A program made the translations under genes and the position numbers. Shown in pieces: positions 16,060 through 27,674 of a DNA stretch of 31,643 nt (the first letter of the stretch is position 1; the number at the start of each line of letters is the position of its first letter). Origin of the DNA: Desulfobulbaceae bacterium UBA2273 (GTDB lineage: Bacteria > Desulfobacterota > Desulfobulbia > Desulfobulbales > Desulfurivibrionaceae); assembly GCA_002347095.1 (NCBI GenBank), contig DDWZ01000033.1, forward strand, positions 1 to 31,643, in the 5' to 3' direction. Under the pieces are notes generated by a model. It did no database searches. It saw nothing but the letters and a program-made list of their open reading frames with translations, and was not told where the DNA came from.

Positions 16060-17028
16060 TCATGGGTTGTTTCTGCTTTTGAAAAAGGCCAGTAGATTGT
16101 CCAGTATGGCGCTGGCCCGATCAATGCGTTCCAAATCGTCCTCGGCGCTGGCGGTGATGCCATCGAGAAGCGCCAGTATCCCCGGGGTTTCCGGCAGGCC
16201 GAAGGCGGACTCCTTAAGGTCGATATCGTGGATGATCTTGGTCACTTGAATCAGGGCCGGGTCGGTGAGACCGAATCGCTCCACCATCATCTCGAAGGAG
16301 CATTTGTCCATGACGTGGGTATATTCCGCCTCTGCCATGTCGAAGCGGATTTCCTCCGGGCCAGGGGAGTATCGGCCGCTGTCCACGAATTTAAAGCGGG
16401 CCTCCGGGTCGGCGTAGCGCCGGACCAGCCAGGCGCAGGCGATCCGGTCCACATAGACATTTTTTCTGGTCACCCAGGTTTTGCCGGTTAGCCCGGCAAG
16501 ACCGCCGCCTTGGGTCGGAGCGGTCTGTTCCGTTGTTCGGGACTCGATGAGGGTGGTTTCGAGATCGCGGAGCGCTGTCTCGGCTTGGAGTTGCTCCGGG
16601 GCCTTGAAGAAATCGATCCGCACCATCTCGGTGAACTGCTTCCGTAGTTTTTCCAGTCGGCTTTTGAATTCGAGCAGGCAGTCGGCAACGGATTCCTCTG
16701 CCTGGCAACGCCAATCGTTCTGCAAGACCTGGGCCTCGGCGAGAATTTTTGCATAATCGTTTCCTCGAGCCGCGTGGAACAGGCCAATAACCTGCTGATC
16801 GCTCAATCCTTCGAGAAAACGGGCTTCGATCATTGTTGCCTCGCCGCCGCCGTCGGTAATCTCCTTGACGATCCAGGTCAGATCCTCCAGGGCCTGTTCC
16901 TGCCGTGGCATGGCATACACCGACTGCTTGATCGCCACCGCGCCAAGCTGTTGCAGTCGGCGCCATATCTTGGCTCGGAAGTAGGCAGGTTTTGCGGGGA
17001 TTTGGTGGATGAGTAGCAGCCAGTCCAT
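16060..17028 (-). CDS. chrB: ChrB-like chromate-resistance/sensor protein
   Basis: A 322-aa protein with the two parts of ChrB: an N-terminal domain (MDWLLLIHQIPAKPAYFRAK, residues 1-130, PaaX/Cas2-like ferredoxin fold by resemblance) and a C-terminal ChrB domain from about 185 (WVTRKNVYVDRIACAWLVRR) to the end, with H238, C243, H267 and D268 among likely functional residues. In characterised systems ChrB is a chromate-responsive regulator next to the ChrA exporter; no ChrA is present here. ATG 17028 is preferred to 17052 because AAGGAG lies 7 bases before it. It is the first gene of a four-gene operon behind a strong promoter. It may sense a compound other than chromate. A second, weaker reading is an enzyme without regulatory role. 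Confidence 0.85.
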   Translation of the reverse strand: MDWLLLIHQIPAKPAYFRAKIWRRLQQLGAVAIKQSVYAMPRQEQALEDLTWIVKEITDGGGEATMIEARFLEGLSDQQVIGLFHAARGNDYAKILAEAQVLQNDWRCQAEESVADCLLEFKSRLEKLRKQFTEMVRIDFFKAPEQLQAETALRDLETTLIESRTTEQTAPTQGGGLAGLTGKTWVTRKNVYVDRIACAWLVRRYADPEARFKFVDSGRYSPGPEEIRFDMAEAEYTHVMDKCSFEMMVERFGLTDPALIQVTKIIHDIDLKESAFGLPETPGILALLDGITASAEDDLERIDRASAILDNLLAFFKSRNNP

Positions 17029-17063
17029 GATACACTCCTTTTGTTGTGTCAACTGTTACTATT

Positions 17064-17092
17064 ATAATATGGCATGTGTTTTATCATGTCAA
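17064..17092 (-). promoter_or_regulatory. strong sigma-70 promoter of the chrB-like operon
   Basis: On the - strand a perfect TTGACA (+ 17087-17092), a 17-base spacer and TATTAT (17064-17069; part of TATTATAAT) give a near-consensus promoter about 36 bases before the chrB-like start. A promoter this strong implies repression or constitutive high expression. Confidence 0.8.
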
Positions 17093-17110
17093 GCAACAGG
17101 CAAAATTTTT

Positions 17111-17140
17111 TTGAGGGAAGAGCAGGGCATCGGGTATAGT
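17111..17140 (+). promoter_or_regulatory. promoter of the ABC transporter, giving a leaderless start
   Basis: TTGAGG (17111-17116), an 18-base spacer and TATAGT (17135-17140). The expected transcription start is about base 17147, the A of the ATPase gene's ATG, and no ribosome site is seen before that ATG. Confidence 0.5.
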
Positions 17141-17146
17141 GGCGCC

Positions 17147-18112
17147 ATGATCCAGGCAACCTTCCAGCAAGAACCAGCTCCTGTTTTTCCTGCCAGTCAG
17201 TCCGTTGTTTCCGTAACCGGCCTCACCAAGCGGTTCGGCGAACGGTTGGTGGTGGACAACATCTCTTTTGATATCCAGCGGGGGCAGTGCGTTGGCTTTC
17301 TCGGGCCCAACGGGGCCGGAAAAACCACCTGCATCAACATGCTCCTCGGTCTGGTGGAAAAAAGCGCGGGCGAGATCCGGATCTTTGGTCTGGAAGCGCC
17401 GCGCTTCCACCGGGAGATCAAGGCCCGCATCGGGGTGGTTCCCCAGGCGGACAGCCTTGACCCGGACCTGAGCGTGGAAGAGAACCTGCGCACCTATGCC
17501 GGGTATTTCCGGATCCCGCGCCGTCTTGCCCGGACGCGGGTTGAAGAGTTGCTGCATTTTTTTGCTCTGCACAACCGGCGGGACGAGATCATCGAGCATC
17601 TTTCCGGGGGCCAGCGACGGCGGCTGCTTTTGGCCCGGGCTCTGATCAACGAACCCCAGTTGCTTATCCTCGACGAGCCCACCATCGGCCTTGATCCCCA
17701 GGCCCGGTATCTGATCTGGGAGCGTCTCGCCATCCTCCAGGCCCAGGGAACCACCATGCTCCTGACCAGCCATTATCTCGAAGAGGTTTCCCGTTTGAGC
17801 CAGCAGGTGCTGATCCTGGACCATGGTCAGGTCGTGGTCCAGGGCGAGCCGCAGCAGCTCATCACGGATATGGTCGGGGTGGAGGTTTTCGAGGTGGATG
17901 GAACTCCGGCCGAGCTTGATGCGCTGGAGGCATCGTTTACGCAGTGCCATGCCACCCTGGAAAGGGTGGGAGACAAGCTGTATGTCTATGCCCGGGAGGA
18001 TTGTTCCCGGCTGGTGAAGGTGCTGGGTGAAGCACGCAACTGGCTTCGGCGGCCGGCCAATCTGGAGGATCTTTTTATTCAACTCACCGGCAGGTCGTTG
18101 AGGGAAACATGA
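17147..18112 (+). CDS. ABC-2 type exporter, ATP-binding protein (NodI/DrrA-like)
   Basis: A 321-aa ATPase subunit. Walker A is GPNGAGKT at residues 53-60, the Q-loop region is GVVPQADSLDPDLSVEENL, the signature LSGGQRRRL is at 152-160, Walker B LLILDEPT is at 172-179 and the switch His is in LTSHYLEE. A C-terminal domain of about 80 residues follows, typical of the NodI/CcmA-like group of exporters paired with ABC-2 permeases. ATG 17147 is used although it lacks a ribosome site; it lies 6 bases after a -10 element, so translation may be leaderless. The first 20 residues are not conserved in the family, so a later start is possible. It is divergent from the chrB-like operon. Its substrate is unknown. 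Confidence 0.9.
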   Translation: MIQATFQQEPAPVFPASQSVVSVTGLTKRFGERLVVDNISFDIQRGQCVGFLGPNGAGKTTCINMLLGLVEKSAGEIRIFGLEAPRFHREIKARIGVVPQADSLDPDLSVEENLRTYAGYFRIPRRLARTRVEELLHFFALHNRRDEIIEHLSGGQRRRLLLARALINEPQLLILDEPTIGLDPQARYLIWERLAILQAQGTTMLLTSHYLEEVSRLSQQVLILDHGQVVVQGEPQQLITDMVGVEVFEVDGTPAELDALEASFTQCHATLERVGDKLYVYAREDCSRLVKVLGEARNWLRRPANLEDLFIQLTGRSLRET

Positions 18113-18219
18113 ATAATCGTCTAAAAAGGGAAAGAAGCCACAGGTCCGTAACAATCAGCAAGCAAGCCATAACGCGATTCCGTCGTAATTGTGGTTTGCT
18201 ACAATTTCGACAAACATGA
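18109..18219 (+). CDS. 36-aa basic peptide bridging the ABC transporter genes
   Basis: The frame from ATG 18109 to TGA 18217-18219 overlaps the ATPase stop by ATGA and the permease start by ATGA, filling the gap exactly. GAGGG lies 5 bases before its ATG, a proper ribosome site, whereas the permease ATG has none, so ribosomes could be handed through this frame to the permease. The product (MNNRLKRERSHRSVTISK...) is very basic, with 9 Arg. Its codons include AGG, AGA, CTA, ATA and CGA, unlike the GC-ending use of neighbours, so the peptide itself may be unimportant and the frame may serve coupling only. No family recognised. Confidence 0.5.
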   Translation: MNNRLKRERSHRSVTISKQAITRFRRNCGLLQFRQT

Positions 18220-18974
18220 ACGGATTTTCTTTCTGGGCAATCTGGCTGCGCAACGGGCGGGTTTGGAAAAAGAACATTCTGGCCACCCTGATCGGCAATC
18301 TGGGTCAGCCCCTGCTGTTTCTCCTGGCCATGGGCTATGGTCTCGGCCGGGATATGGCGGAGGTGGAGGGCTTGCCCTACCTGCAGTTCATCGCTCCGGG
18401 GTTGGTGGCCTCGGCGGTGATGTACAGCGCCGCCCTTGAAACAACCTATGGTTCCTATACCCGGCTCACCGTGCAGAAGACCTACGAGGCCATTCTGATG
18501 ACTCCCCTCGGGGTTGTTGATTTGATCCTGGGGGAGATTGTCTGGGGGGCGAGCAAGGGGCTGCTGGCCGGGGTCATCATGCTTGCGGCCCTGCCCCTTT
18601 TCGGCGTGGTTCCTTCTCCGTGGGTCGTTGCCCTGCTGCCGGTGCTGTTTGTCTCCGGCATGTTCTTTTCCGCCTGCGGCCTGATCATGACCTCGTTGGC
18701 GAAGAATTACGATTTCTTCAACTACTTCACCTCGCTGGTCATCACTCCGCTCTTCCTCTTCTCCGGGATCTTCTTTCCGGTGCAGACCATGGCCCCGCCG
18801 GTGAGGGGGATTCTTGAAATTCTGCCTCTCACCCCCATCGTCAGCCTGTCCCGCATCCTCTGCTACGGACGCTTCGGCGAGCCGATCCTCATGAAAATTG
18901 TCGGCTCTCTTCTGGCCACCGGCTGTGCGGTGTGGCTGGCCGGGTATCTCTTGAGGCGGCGTTTGATTCAATAA
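18216..18974 (+). CDS. ABC-2 type exporter, permease (NodJ-like)
   Basis: A 252-aa membrane protein with six hydrophobic helices in the ABC-2 pattern, including the conserved stretch PLFLFSGIFFPV before the last loop and the C-terminal LPLTPIVSLSRIL segment. It forms the channel with the ATPase encoded upstream. ATG 18216 is chosen because the stop of the 36-codon bridging frame overlaps it (ATGA) and because an in-frame GTG at 18189 adds a polar extension without a ribosome site. Its last 7 bases overlap the end of the convergent glutaredoxin-like gene. Confidence 0.88.
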   Translation: MNGFSFWAIWLRNGRVWKKNILATLIGNLGQPLLFLLAMGYGLGRDMAEVEGLPYLQFIAPGLVASAVMYSAALETTYGSYTRLTVQKTYEAILMTPLGVVDLILGEIVWGASKGLLAGVIMLAALPLFGVVPSPWVVALLPVLFVSGMFFSACGLIMTSLAKNYDFFNYFTSLVITPLFLFSGIFFPVQTMAPPVRGILEILPLTPIVSLSRILCYGRFGEPILMKIVGSLLATGCAVWLAGYLLRRRLIQ

Positions 18975-19249
18975 CCGGAGCGGGTCTGTCCGGAAGCATC
19001 ATCCGATAGATGTTGTTCGATAAAACTCCGGATTTTCTGCGGGGTGAGGATGAGACCGGTGAGGGTCTGGCTGCCGATCCTGATCGTGGGCACGGTTGTG
19101 ATCCCGGCCTGGCGGGTTCGGCTGAGGTTGGTGGCGATCTCGATGGTTTCAAGCTCGAGGCGCGGTGCGTCGGCAACGATCTTTTTCAGGATGCGGCTTA
19201 CATACAGGCAGCGTGGACAGAGGACGGTGCGGTAGAATTCTATCTTCAT
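18968..19249 (-). CDS. small glutaredoxin/thioredoxin-like protein
   Basis: A 93-aa thioredoxin-fold protein. It has the redox motif CPRC at residues 11-14 after a beta strand (MKIEFYRTVL), and the cis-proline P54 in TTVPTIRIG followed by a GLILTP segment and a final helix. No signal peptide, so it is cytoplasmic. The start is ATG 19249; a longer in-frame start at 19312 would run into the adenylate cyclase gene. The ribosome site is weak (CCGGC), so coupling to the adenylate cyclase gene that ends 25 bases upstream is likely. It overlaps the convergent permease gene by 7 bases at the 3' ends. Confidence 0.82.
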   Translation of the reverse strand: MKIEFYRTVLCPRCLYVSRILKKIVADAPRLELETIEIATNLSRTRQAGITTVPTIRIGSQTLTGLILTPQKIRSFIEQHLSDDASGQTRSGY

Positions 19250-19274
19250 GGTTTTTGCCGGCTGTTCGTGGCGG

Positions 19275-21272
19275 TCAGCGTTCGATGAGGGTTTTGAGAT
19301 AGCTCTGTTCATCCTGGGCCGGGATGAAAACCTCCAGGTTGTTGTTCCAGCGGCTTACATAATGCTGAGTGAGCAGGATGCGCATCGCGTTCTTGAGCTG
19401 GATTGGCGTGGTGTACTCCTGGATGAAATATTCGCCGTAGCTGTTTTCCGTAACCATGGTCGATTTCAGCGTTTTCGAGCCCTTGACCGGTTCCTTTTCA
19501 AAGTTGACGATGGCCAGCGCCCGGAGCACCTTTTCGCGCTTGAGAAGGTTTGCCGGGGAGATGCGGGAAAAGTGGATAATGGGAAAGGTCTTTATCAGCA
19601 GTTCGGTGAGCTTCTGGATATCCACCAGGTCGATGGGCAGGAAATTTTTTGTCAGATGGAGCTGGGTTTTGGCGGCAAGAATGCCGTTGACCAGGAGCCA
19701 GACAATGAGCCGAACCAGATTGTCTTCCCGCTTGATCACCGAATCCACATTGCTTTTTACCGTTTCATGGTCGAGCTGCCCCTGAAAGGCATAGTAGTAA
19801 AAAACCCCCTCGTATTTGGTGATATGGATGGTGATATGCTCTTGCGCCATGAGATCGCGGGAAACACTGCGGATATAGTCGATCTTGTCGGCTTTTTGCT
19901 CATAAAAGGTGAAGAGCTTGCGGCCCAGGATGGAGATGTCCCGCTCGGTAATGGTCAGGCCGGTGTCCGCCCCGAAACTTTTAAAGATCCAGCGCAGCCT
20001 TTTGTAGGTTTCGATGAGATAATCGTGAACCTTGGCGCCAAAGGCGATGAGTTCCTTGTACTTCCAGTTGCGGAATCGCAGGAAATGGCTGAAATTTTCC
20101 GGGAGAAGGTGCCAGGCCTGCATCATGTCCATGGTTGCCTTCAGGTGGCTGGTCTGGCCGAACTTGGTGTTTTTCTGTGATTCAAAGCCTTCAAGGGTTT
20201 TGAGAAACATGCATTCCTGGATCAGGGAAGCCCGCTTCTGTTCGGATTTCTCCTGGGTGTAAAAGGCGATTATGTCACGGGCCAGCAGGATGTACGGGTC
20301 AATCTCGGCCAGCTCCATGGCGCCCTGTTCGGTCCCCGCCAGTTTTTCCGGATAGGTCACCAGGCATTTTACTCGATCCGAGAAGAGTGGAAGGGTTGTC
20401 GTCTCCCCGCGCAGGAGCAGTTCGAGATAGGCAAATTTGATCACCGACTTGAACGGGCTGTCCAGCGCCTTGTTCATCTGCCAGAGGCAGGCTCCGAAGA
20501 TTTCCGCCTTGGGGATGTCGGAGAGATAGCCGAGATCGACAAAATCGTTGGCGCGGATCTTGTTCCGTGAGACGAGATTCTGGACAAAGGTCCGGTATTC
20601 GCCTTCAGTAAGGCCCGGCGGAATGAACCACCAGAGGAGCATTTTTCCGGCCACCAGAATATGGGTTCGGAAAAGCTCATCCTTGAGCAGGAGCTTGATG
20701 GAGGAGCCTGCGGATTCTTCGTCTGTCTCGGCGTCGAAGTTGTTTTCCCGGGTCTGGTCGATGTCCATGAGAAAGAAGTGGACTTCCGAGCCCCGTTTTT
20801 GGGCCCATTCTTCGATGGCCCTGCACTTATTCTGCAAAAGCCGCAACCCTTGTTCGCCGAGATCTCCCTTGCGGATGCTGACCCAATAATCGCAGTCGGA
20901 AATCGCCGATTGGGCGATGGTGCCGATGCTGCCGATGGTTTTCAGGGAATGGATGCAGGGTTTATCGGTAAAGGGGGAAGGCCTGTCCGTCCGCATGGCG
21001 GAAGAATTGGGGAAATAACGGCGAAAAAGTTCGTGGGGAAATTCTTCCGTCGGGTTGAAGAGGTGAATGCCGTAGGGGCAGTTCGCGTCATCAATAAACC
21101 CGGGGAGGTCAGGATAGTTGCTGTGGAGCAAATAAGGAAGAACCTTGAGCAGGAGATTGCCCTGGTGCGTGTTGAAAAGCATCGCCTTGGCTTTCCGTTC
21201 TTCATTGTATTGGAGGTAGCGGGTTACCTTTTTTTGGAAGGAGCTCGCGTCGGTTTCCGGTTTGGTCTCCAT
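19275..21272 (-). CDS. cyaA: class I adenylate cyclase (CyaA-like)
   Basis: A 665-aa soluble protein resembling the enterobacterial CyaA catalytic region, making cAMP from ATP. Matches seen: GSIGTIAQSAISDCDYW at 114-130 (the Gly-Ser...Ser-Asp-x-Asp nucleotidyltransferase site), VHFFLMDIDQTRENNF, and the downstream block SSIKLLLKDELFRTHILVAGKM. E. coli CyaA is 848 aa; the part missing here is from the C-terminal regulatory side, including the region through which phosphorylated EIIA-Glc is thought to act. The start is uncertain: ATG 21272 is the first ATG, with AAGGA 12 bases upstream; a TTG at 21302 is possible. It follows folP on the same strand, with a gap of about 130 bases. No CRP-type receptor is present in the window. 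Confidence 0.85.
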   Translation of the reverse strand: METKPETDASSFQKKVTRYLQYNEERKAKAMLFNTHQGNLLLKVLPYLLHSNYPDLPGFIDDANCPYGIHLFNPTEEFPHELFRRYFPNSSAMRTDRPSPFTDKPCIHSLKTIGSIGTIAQSAISDCDYWVSIRKGDLGEQGLRLLQNKCRAIEEWAQKRGSEVHFFLMDIDQTRENNFDAETDEESAGSSIKLLLKDELFRTHILVAGKMLLWWFIPPGLTEGEYRTFVQNLVSRNKIRANDFVDLGYLSDIPKAEIFGACLWQMNKALDSPFKSVIKFAYLELLLRGETTTLPLFSDRVKCLVTYPEKLAGTEQGAMELAEIDPYILLARDIIAFYTQEKSEQKRASLIQECMFLKTLEGFESQKNTKFGQTSHLKATMDMMQAWHLLPENFSHFLRFRNWKYKELIAFGAKVHDYLIETYKRLRWIFKSFGADTGLTITERDISILGRKLFTFYEQKADKIDYIRSVSRDLMAQEHITIHITKYEGVFYYYAFQGQLDHETVKSNVDSVIKREDNLVRLIVWLLVNGILAAKTQLHLTKNFLPIDLVDIQKLTELLIKTFPIIHFSRISPANLLKREKVLRALAIVNFEKEPVKGSKTLKSTMVTENSYGEYFIQEYTTPIQLKNAMRILLTQHYVSRWNNNLEVFIPAQDEQSYLKTLIER

Positions 21273-21405
21273 GGGGCGGTCGTTTCCTTGTAAGGGCGGC
21301 AAGAGAGTATCTCTGTATTCCTGGCCAGTGTCTTGGTGCGCTGTATCTCGTTTGGGTCATCCGGCGGATGGCCTTGTTGTGTTACAGAGCGATGGCTGCG
21401 ACGTC

Positions 21406-22245
21406 TTAGGTCGCTTGGCTTATTGCCTCATGCAGGCGAACCGCCTGCACTGTTTTGCGTACGTCATGCACGCGCAGGATATCCGCTCCCTGCGCGGCGC
21501 AGTAGGAAGAAATCAGCGCCGTGGCGAGATCCCGGTCCTGGGTTTCCAGGCCAAGCAGCCTGCCGATGAAACTCTTGCGGGAATGTCCGACGAGCAGCGG
21601 GCATGCCAGCTTTTTAAACGCCTGCAAATGTTTGAGAATTGTCAGGTTATGCTCTACAGTTTTGCCGAACCCCAGTCCGGGGTCAACAATAATCTGCTCC
21701 CGGTCAAGCCCCTGTTGTGTTGCCCAGGATATGCGCTCAGCCAGAAAGTCCATGATCTCCCCGACAACATCATCGTACACCGGTTCGTCCTGCATGTCTT
21801 TGGGAGTTTTGCGCATATGCATGAGGATGACCGGCGCCTCAAGGTCAATGGCGACCCGGACCATTTCCGGGTCGAAGCGCAGGCCGCTCACATCATTGAT
21901 AATATCCGCTCCTGCCGTCAGGGCCTGACGTGCCACCTCCGCCTTGGTCGTATCAATGGAAATCGGGATGCTGCGATGCAGTCCGCGGATGCAGGCAATG
22001 GCGGGAAGAACCCGGCGCAGCTCCTCGTGTTCCGACACTGCTTCCGCATAGGGGCGGGTTGATTCGCCGCCGACATCAATGAGATCAGCCCCGCTCTCCA
22101 GCATGGTTCTGACCTGGGAGGAGAGGGCTTCTGCCTGGGTAAAGCGGCCGCCATCGGAAAAAGAATCCGGGGTGACGTTGAGGATGCCCATGACCAGCGG
22201 ACGGAGGCCAAAGGCGATGGGTGCGTTTTTGGTTTTTATCTGCAA
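21406..22245 (-). CDS. folP: dihydropteroate synthase
   Basis: A 279-aa enzyme joining 6-hydroxymethyl-dihydropterin pyrophosphate with p-aminobenzoate in folate synthesis, the sulfonamide target. Typical motifs: MGILNVTPDSFSDGG at 19-33, DVGGESTRP near 57, ADIINDVSG, and GHSRKSFIG near the end with DILRVHDV. The length is normal. The start is TTG 22245, with AGGA six bases upstream; no better ATG occurs. It follows ftsH on the same strand, the order ftsH-folP also known from E. coli, with a hairpin between them. Confidence 0.95.
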   Translation of the reverse strand: MQIKTKNAPIAFGLRPLVMGILNVTPDSFSDGGRFTQAEALSSQVRTMLESGADLIDVGGESTRPYAEAVSEHEELRRVLPAIACIRGLHRSIPISIDTTKAEVARQALTAGADIINDVSGLRFDPEMVRVAIDLEAPVILMHMRKTPKDMQDEPVYDDVVGEIMDFLAERISWATQQGLDREQIIVDPGLGFGKTVEHNLTILKHLQAFKKLACPLLVGHSRKSFIGRLLGLETQDRDLATALISSYCAAQGADILRVHDVRKTVQAVRLHEAISQAT

Positions 22246-22265
22246 GGGGTGTCCTGTAAAAGGGT

Positions 22266-22299
22266 GAGCCCTTTGGGCGGGTGGACCGCCAAAGGGCTC
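22266..22299 (-). terminator. strong hairpin between ftsH and folP
   Basis: GAGCCCTTTGG with GCGG and CCGC with CAAAGGGCTC form a stem of about 14 bp with one bulge and a 5-base loop. Read on the - strand it is followed by CACCCTTTT, a weak T-tract, just before the folP ribosome site. It may be a partial terminator that lowers folP relative to ftsH. Confidence 0.6.
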
Positions 22300-22344
22300 A
22301 AGGTGCTGGAAGCTGCAAGCAGAAGCATCGGTTGTCCGGCGGGT

Positions 22345-24174
22345 TTATTGCTCCGCTGGAGTCTCCGCCGGGGCTGCCGTTTTGCTGTCACGTCCCATGA
22401 GTGCCTCGATATCTTCAAGGCCGAGGGTTTCCTTTTCAAGGAGCGCCTGGGCAATGGCTCGCAATACCGCAATGTTTTCCGAAAGCAGTTGGTGGACCTT
22501 TTCGTTGGCCTTCAGGACAATGCCCTTGACCTCGTCGTCGATCCGGACGGCGGTTGATTCGCTGTAGTCACGGTGCTGGGCGATTTCCCGGCCCAGGAAG
22601 ATCTGTTCTTCCTTTTTGCCGTAAGACAGGGGGCCCATCTCTTCGCTCATGCCCCATTCGCAGACCATTTTCCGGGCCAACTGGGTGCAGCGTTCGATGT
22701 CATTGCCGCTGCCCGTGGTGATTTCGCCGAAGATCAGCTCCTCCGCCACCCTGCCGCTGAGCAGGATGCAGAGGTTGTTTTGGAGAAAGGATCTGGCGTA
22801 GGTATGTTTTTCATCCACCGGCAGTTGCTGGGTAAGGCCAAGGGCGCGGCCCCTGGGGATGATGGTCACCTTGTGGATGGGATCGGTGCCGGGCAGCAGC
22901 ATGGCCACCAGGGCGTGTCCTGCCTCGTGGTAGGCGGTGATTTCTTTTTCCTTTTCGGTGATGATCATGCTGCGGCGTTCGGCCCCCATCATTACCTTGT
23001 CCTTGGCCTGCTCCATGTGGACCATGGTGATTTTATCCGCATCGGCCCGGGCTGCAAGCAGCGCGGCTTCGTTCACCATGTTTTCCAGGTCGGCCCCGGA
23101 AAAACCGGGGGTGCCGCGGGCGATGACCTCCCAGTTGATGTCTTCCGAGATGGCCTTTTTCTGGCCGTGGACTTCGAGGATTTTTTCCCGTCCCTTCACG
23201 TCCGGCACCGGTACCACTACTTGGCGATCGAAGCGTCCGGGCCTCAGCAGGGCAGGGTCAAGCACGTCGGGACGGTTGGTGGCGGAGATGATGATGACCC
23301 CTTCGTTGGATTCAAAGCCGTCCATCTCGACCAGCAACTGGTTTAAGGTCTGTTCCCGCTCGTCGTGGCCGCCGCCCAATCCTGCGCCACGGTGGCGGCC
23401 CACCGCGTCGATCTCGTCGATGAAGATGATGCAGGGCGCGTTTTTCTTGCCCTGGATGAAGAGATCCCGCACCCGGCTTGCACCTACACCCACAAACATC
23501 TCGACAAAATCGGAGCCGCTGATGGAAAAGAAGGGCACCTCGGCCTCGCCGGCAACGGCCTTGGCCAGGAGGGTTTTGCCGGTGCCCGGTGCGCCGGCGA
23601 GCAAAACGCCCTTGGGGATGCGGCCGCCCAACCGGGTGAATTTTTTGGGATCTTTCAGGAAATCGATGATCTCGGAAAGCTCTTCCTTGGCCTCTTCAAT
23701 GCCAGCGACATCGGCAAAGGTGACCTTGGTCTGGTCCTTGTCCAGGAGGCGGGCCCGGCTTTTGCCGAAGCTCATGGCCTTGCCGCCGCCGCCCTGCATC
23801 TGGCGCATGAAGAAAATCCAGACGCCGATGAGGAGAAGCATGGGGAACCAGGAGATCAGGACGGTGACGTACCAGGGCGATTCTTCCTTCTGTTTGACCA
23901 GGATATTGACCTTGGCTTTGCGCAGGTGGGGAATGAGCTCCGAGTCGGCGGGAGGGGTGATGACCTTGAAATCCTTGCCGTTGCTGCCCTTGCCGGTAAC
24001 TTCATCTCCCTGGATGTCCACCGAGGAAATCTGGCCGGATTCAACGCTGGTCAGGAAATCGCTGTAGCTCATTTCCACCACGGAGGTCTGTGGTTTGTTG
24101 AACAGGTTGAACAGCAGAATCATGGTGAGGCCGATTACCAGCCACATGGACAAGTTTTTATAAAAGCTATTCAA
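22345..24174 (-). CDS. ftsH: ATP-dependent zinc metalloprotease FtsH
   Basis: A 609-aa membrane-bound AAA+ protease that degrades membrane and regulatory proteins. Parts in order: transmembrane helix 1 (about 9-24), a periplasmic domain, transmembrane helix 2 (about 103-122), the AAA domain with Walker A GAPGTGKT (194-201), pore motif [10 protein letters not shown], Walker B FIDEID (251-256), the SRH with RPGRFDR (311-317), and the zinc site HEAGH at 416-420. The length is normal. The start is TTG 24174, with GGGAGG 6 bases before it. Upstream lies an untranslated leader with a 19-base palindrome. Confidence 0.97.
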   Translation of the reverse strand: MNSFYKNLSMWLVIGLTMILLFNLFNKPQTSVVEMSYSDFLTSVESGQISSVDIQGDEVTGKGSNGKDFKVITPPADSELIPHLRKAKVNILVKQKEESPWYVTVLISWFPMLLLIGVWIFFMRQMQGGGGKAMSFGKSRARLLDKDQTKVTFADVAGIEEAKEELSEIIDFLKDPKKFTRLGGRIPKGVLLAGAPGTGKTLLAKAVAGEAEVPFFSISGSDFVEMFVGVGASRVRDLFIQGKKNAPCIIFIDEIDAVGRHRGAGLGGGHDEREQTLNQLLVEMDGFESNEGVIIISATNRPDVLDPALLRPGRFDRQVVVPVPDVKGREKILEVHGQKKAISEDINWEVIARGTPGFSGADLENMVNEAALLAARADADKITMVHMEQAKDKVMMGAERRSMIITEKEKEITAYHEAGHALVAMLLPGTDPIHKVTIIPRGRALGLTQQLPVDEKHTYARSFLQNNLCILLSGRVAEELIFGEITTGSGNDIERCTQLARKMVCEWGMSEEMGPLSYGKKEEQIFLGREIAQHRDYSESTAVRIDDEVKGIVLKANEKVHQLLSENIAVLRAIAQALLEKETLGLEDIEALMGRDSKTAAPAETPAEQ

Positions 24175-24200
24175 GCAGAACCTCCCTCATTGGGTGCAAA

Positions 24201-24219
24201 TCGCAGGAGACTCCTGCGA
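24201..24219. promoter_or_regulatory. 19-base perfect palindrome in the ftsH leader
   Basis: TCGCAGGAG-A-CTCCTGCGA is an exact inverted repeat 27 bases upstream of the ftsH start. A possible operator or an RNA hairpin limiting ftsH translation. A weak promoter, TGGACT-17-TATGGT, reads toward ftsH in the region 24290-24320. Confidence 0.45.
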
Positions 24220-24364
24220 AACGTGTCAGGTATTGTGTGTTCAGCCGCATGATCTGGCCATGGAGCCGCGCGGAGCCTGTTATCGTCTCACCATAAGTCA
24301 GACGCAGGAGAAAGTCCAGGGGAGGGGCTGCGACGAACCACTCTTTTTTTGCGCGGCGTGCGGA

Positions 24365-27580
<3,216 letters not shown>

Positions 27581-27674
27581 CGGATTTCTTACCTGCTAGT
27601 GGTTATGTCAATTTAGGGGGCCGTTGTGGCAACGGCGAATGGTCGTTTGTTGTTTACCGGGGTTGTGCCTGCGG

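Noticed and set aside
18187..18206. AATTGT...ACAATT inverted repeat before the permease as an operator
   Set aside because: Only 6 bp per arm and inside the bridging frame; too weak to support a site.
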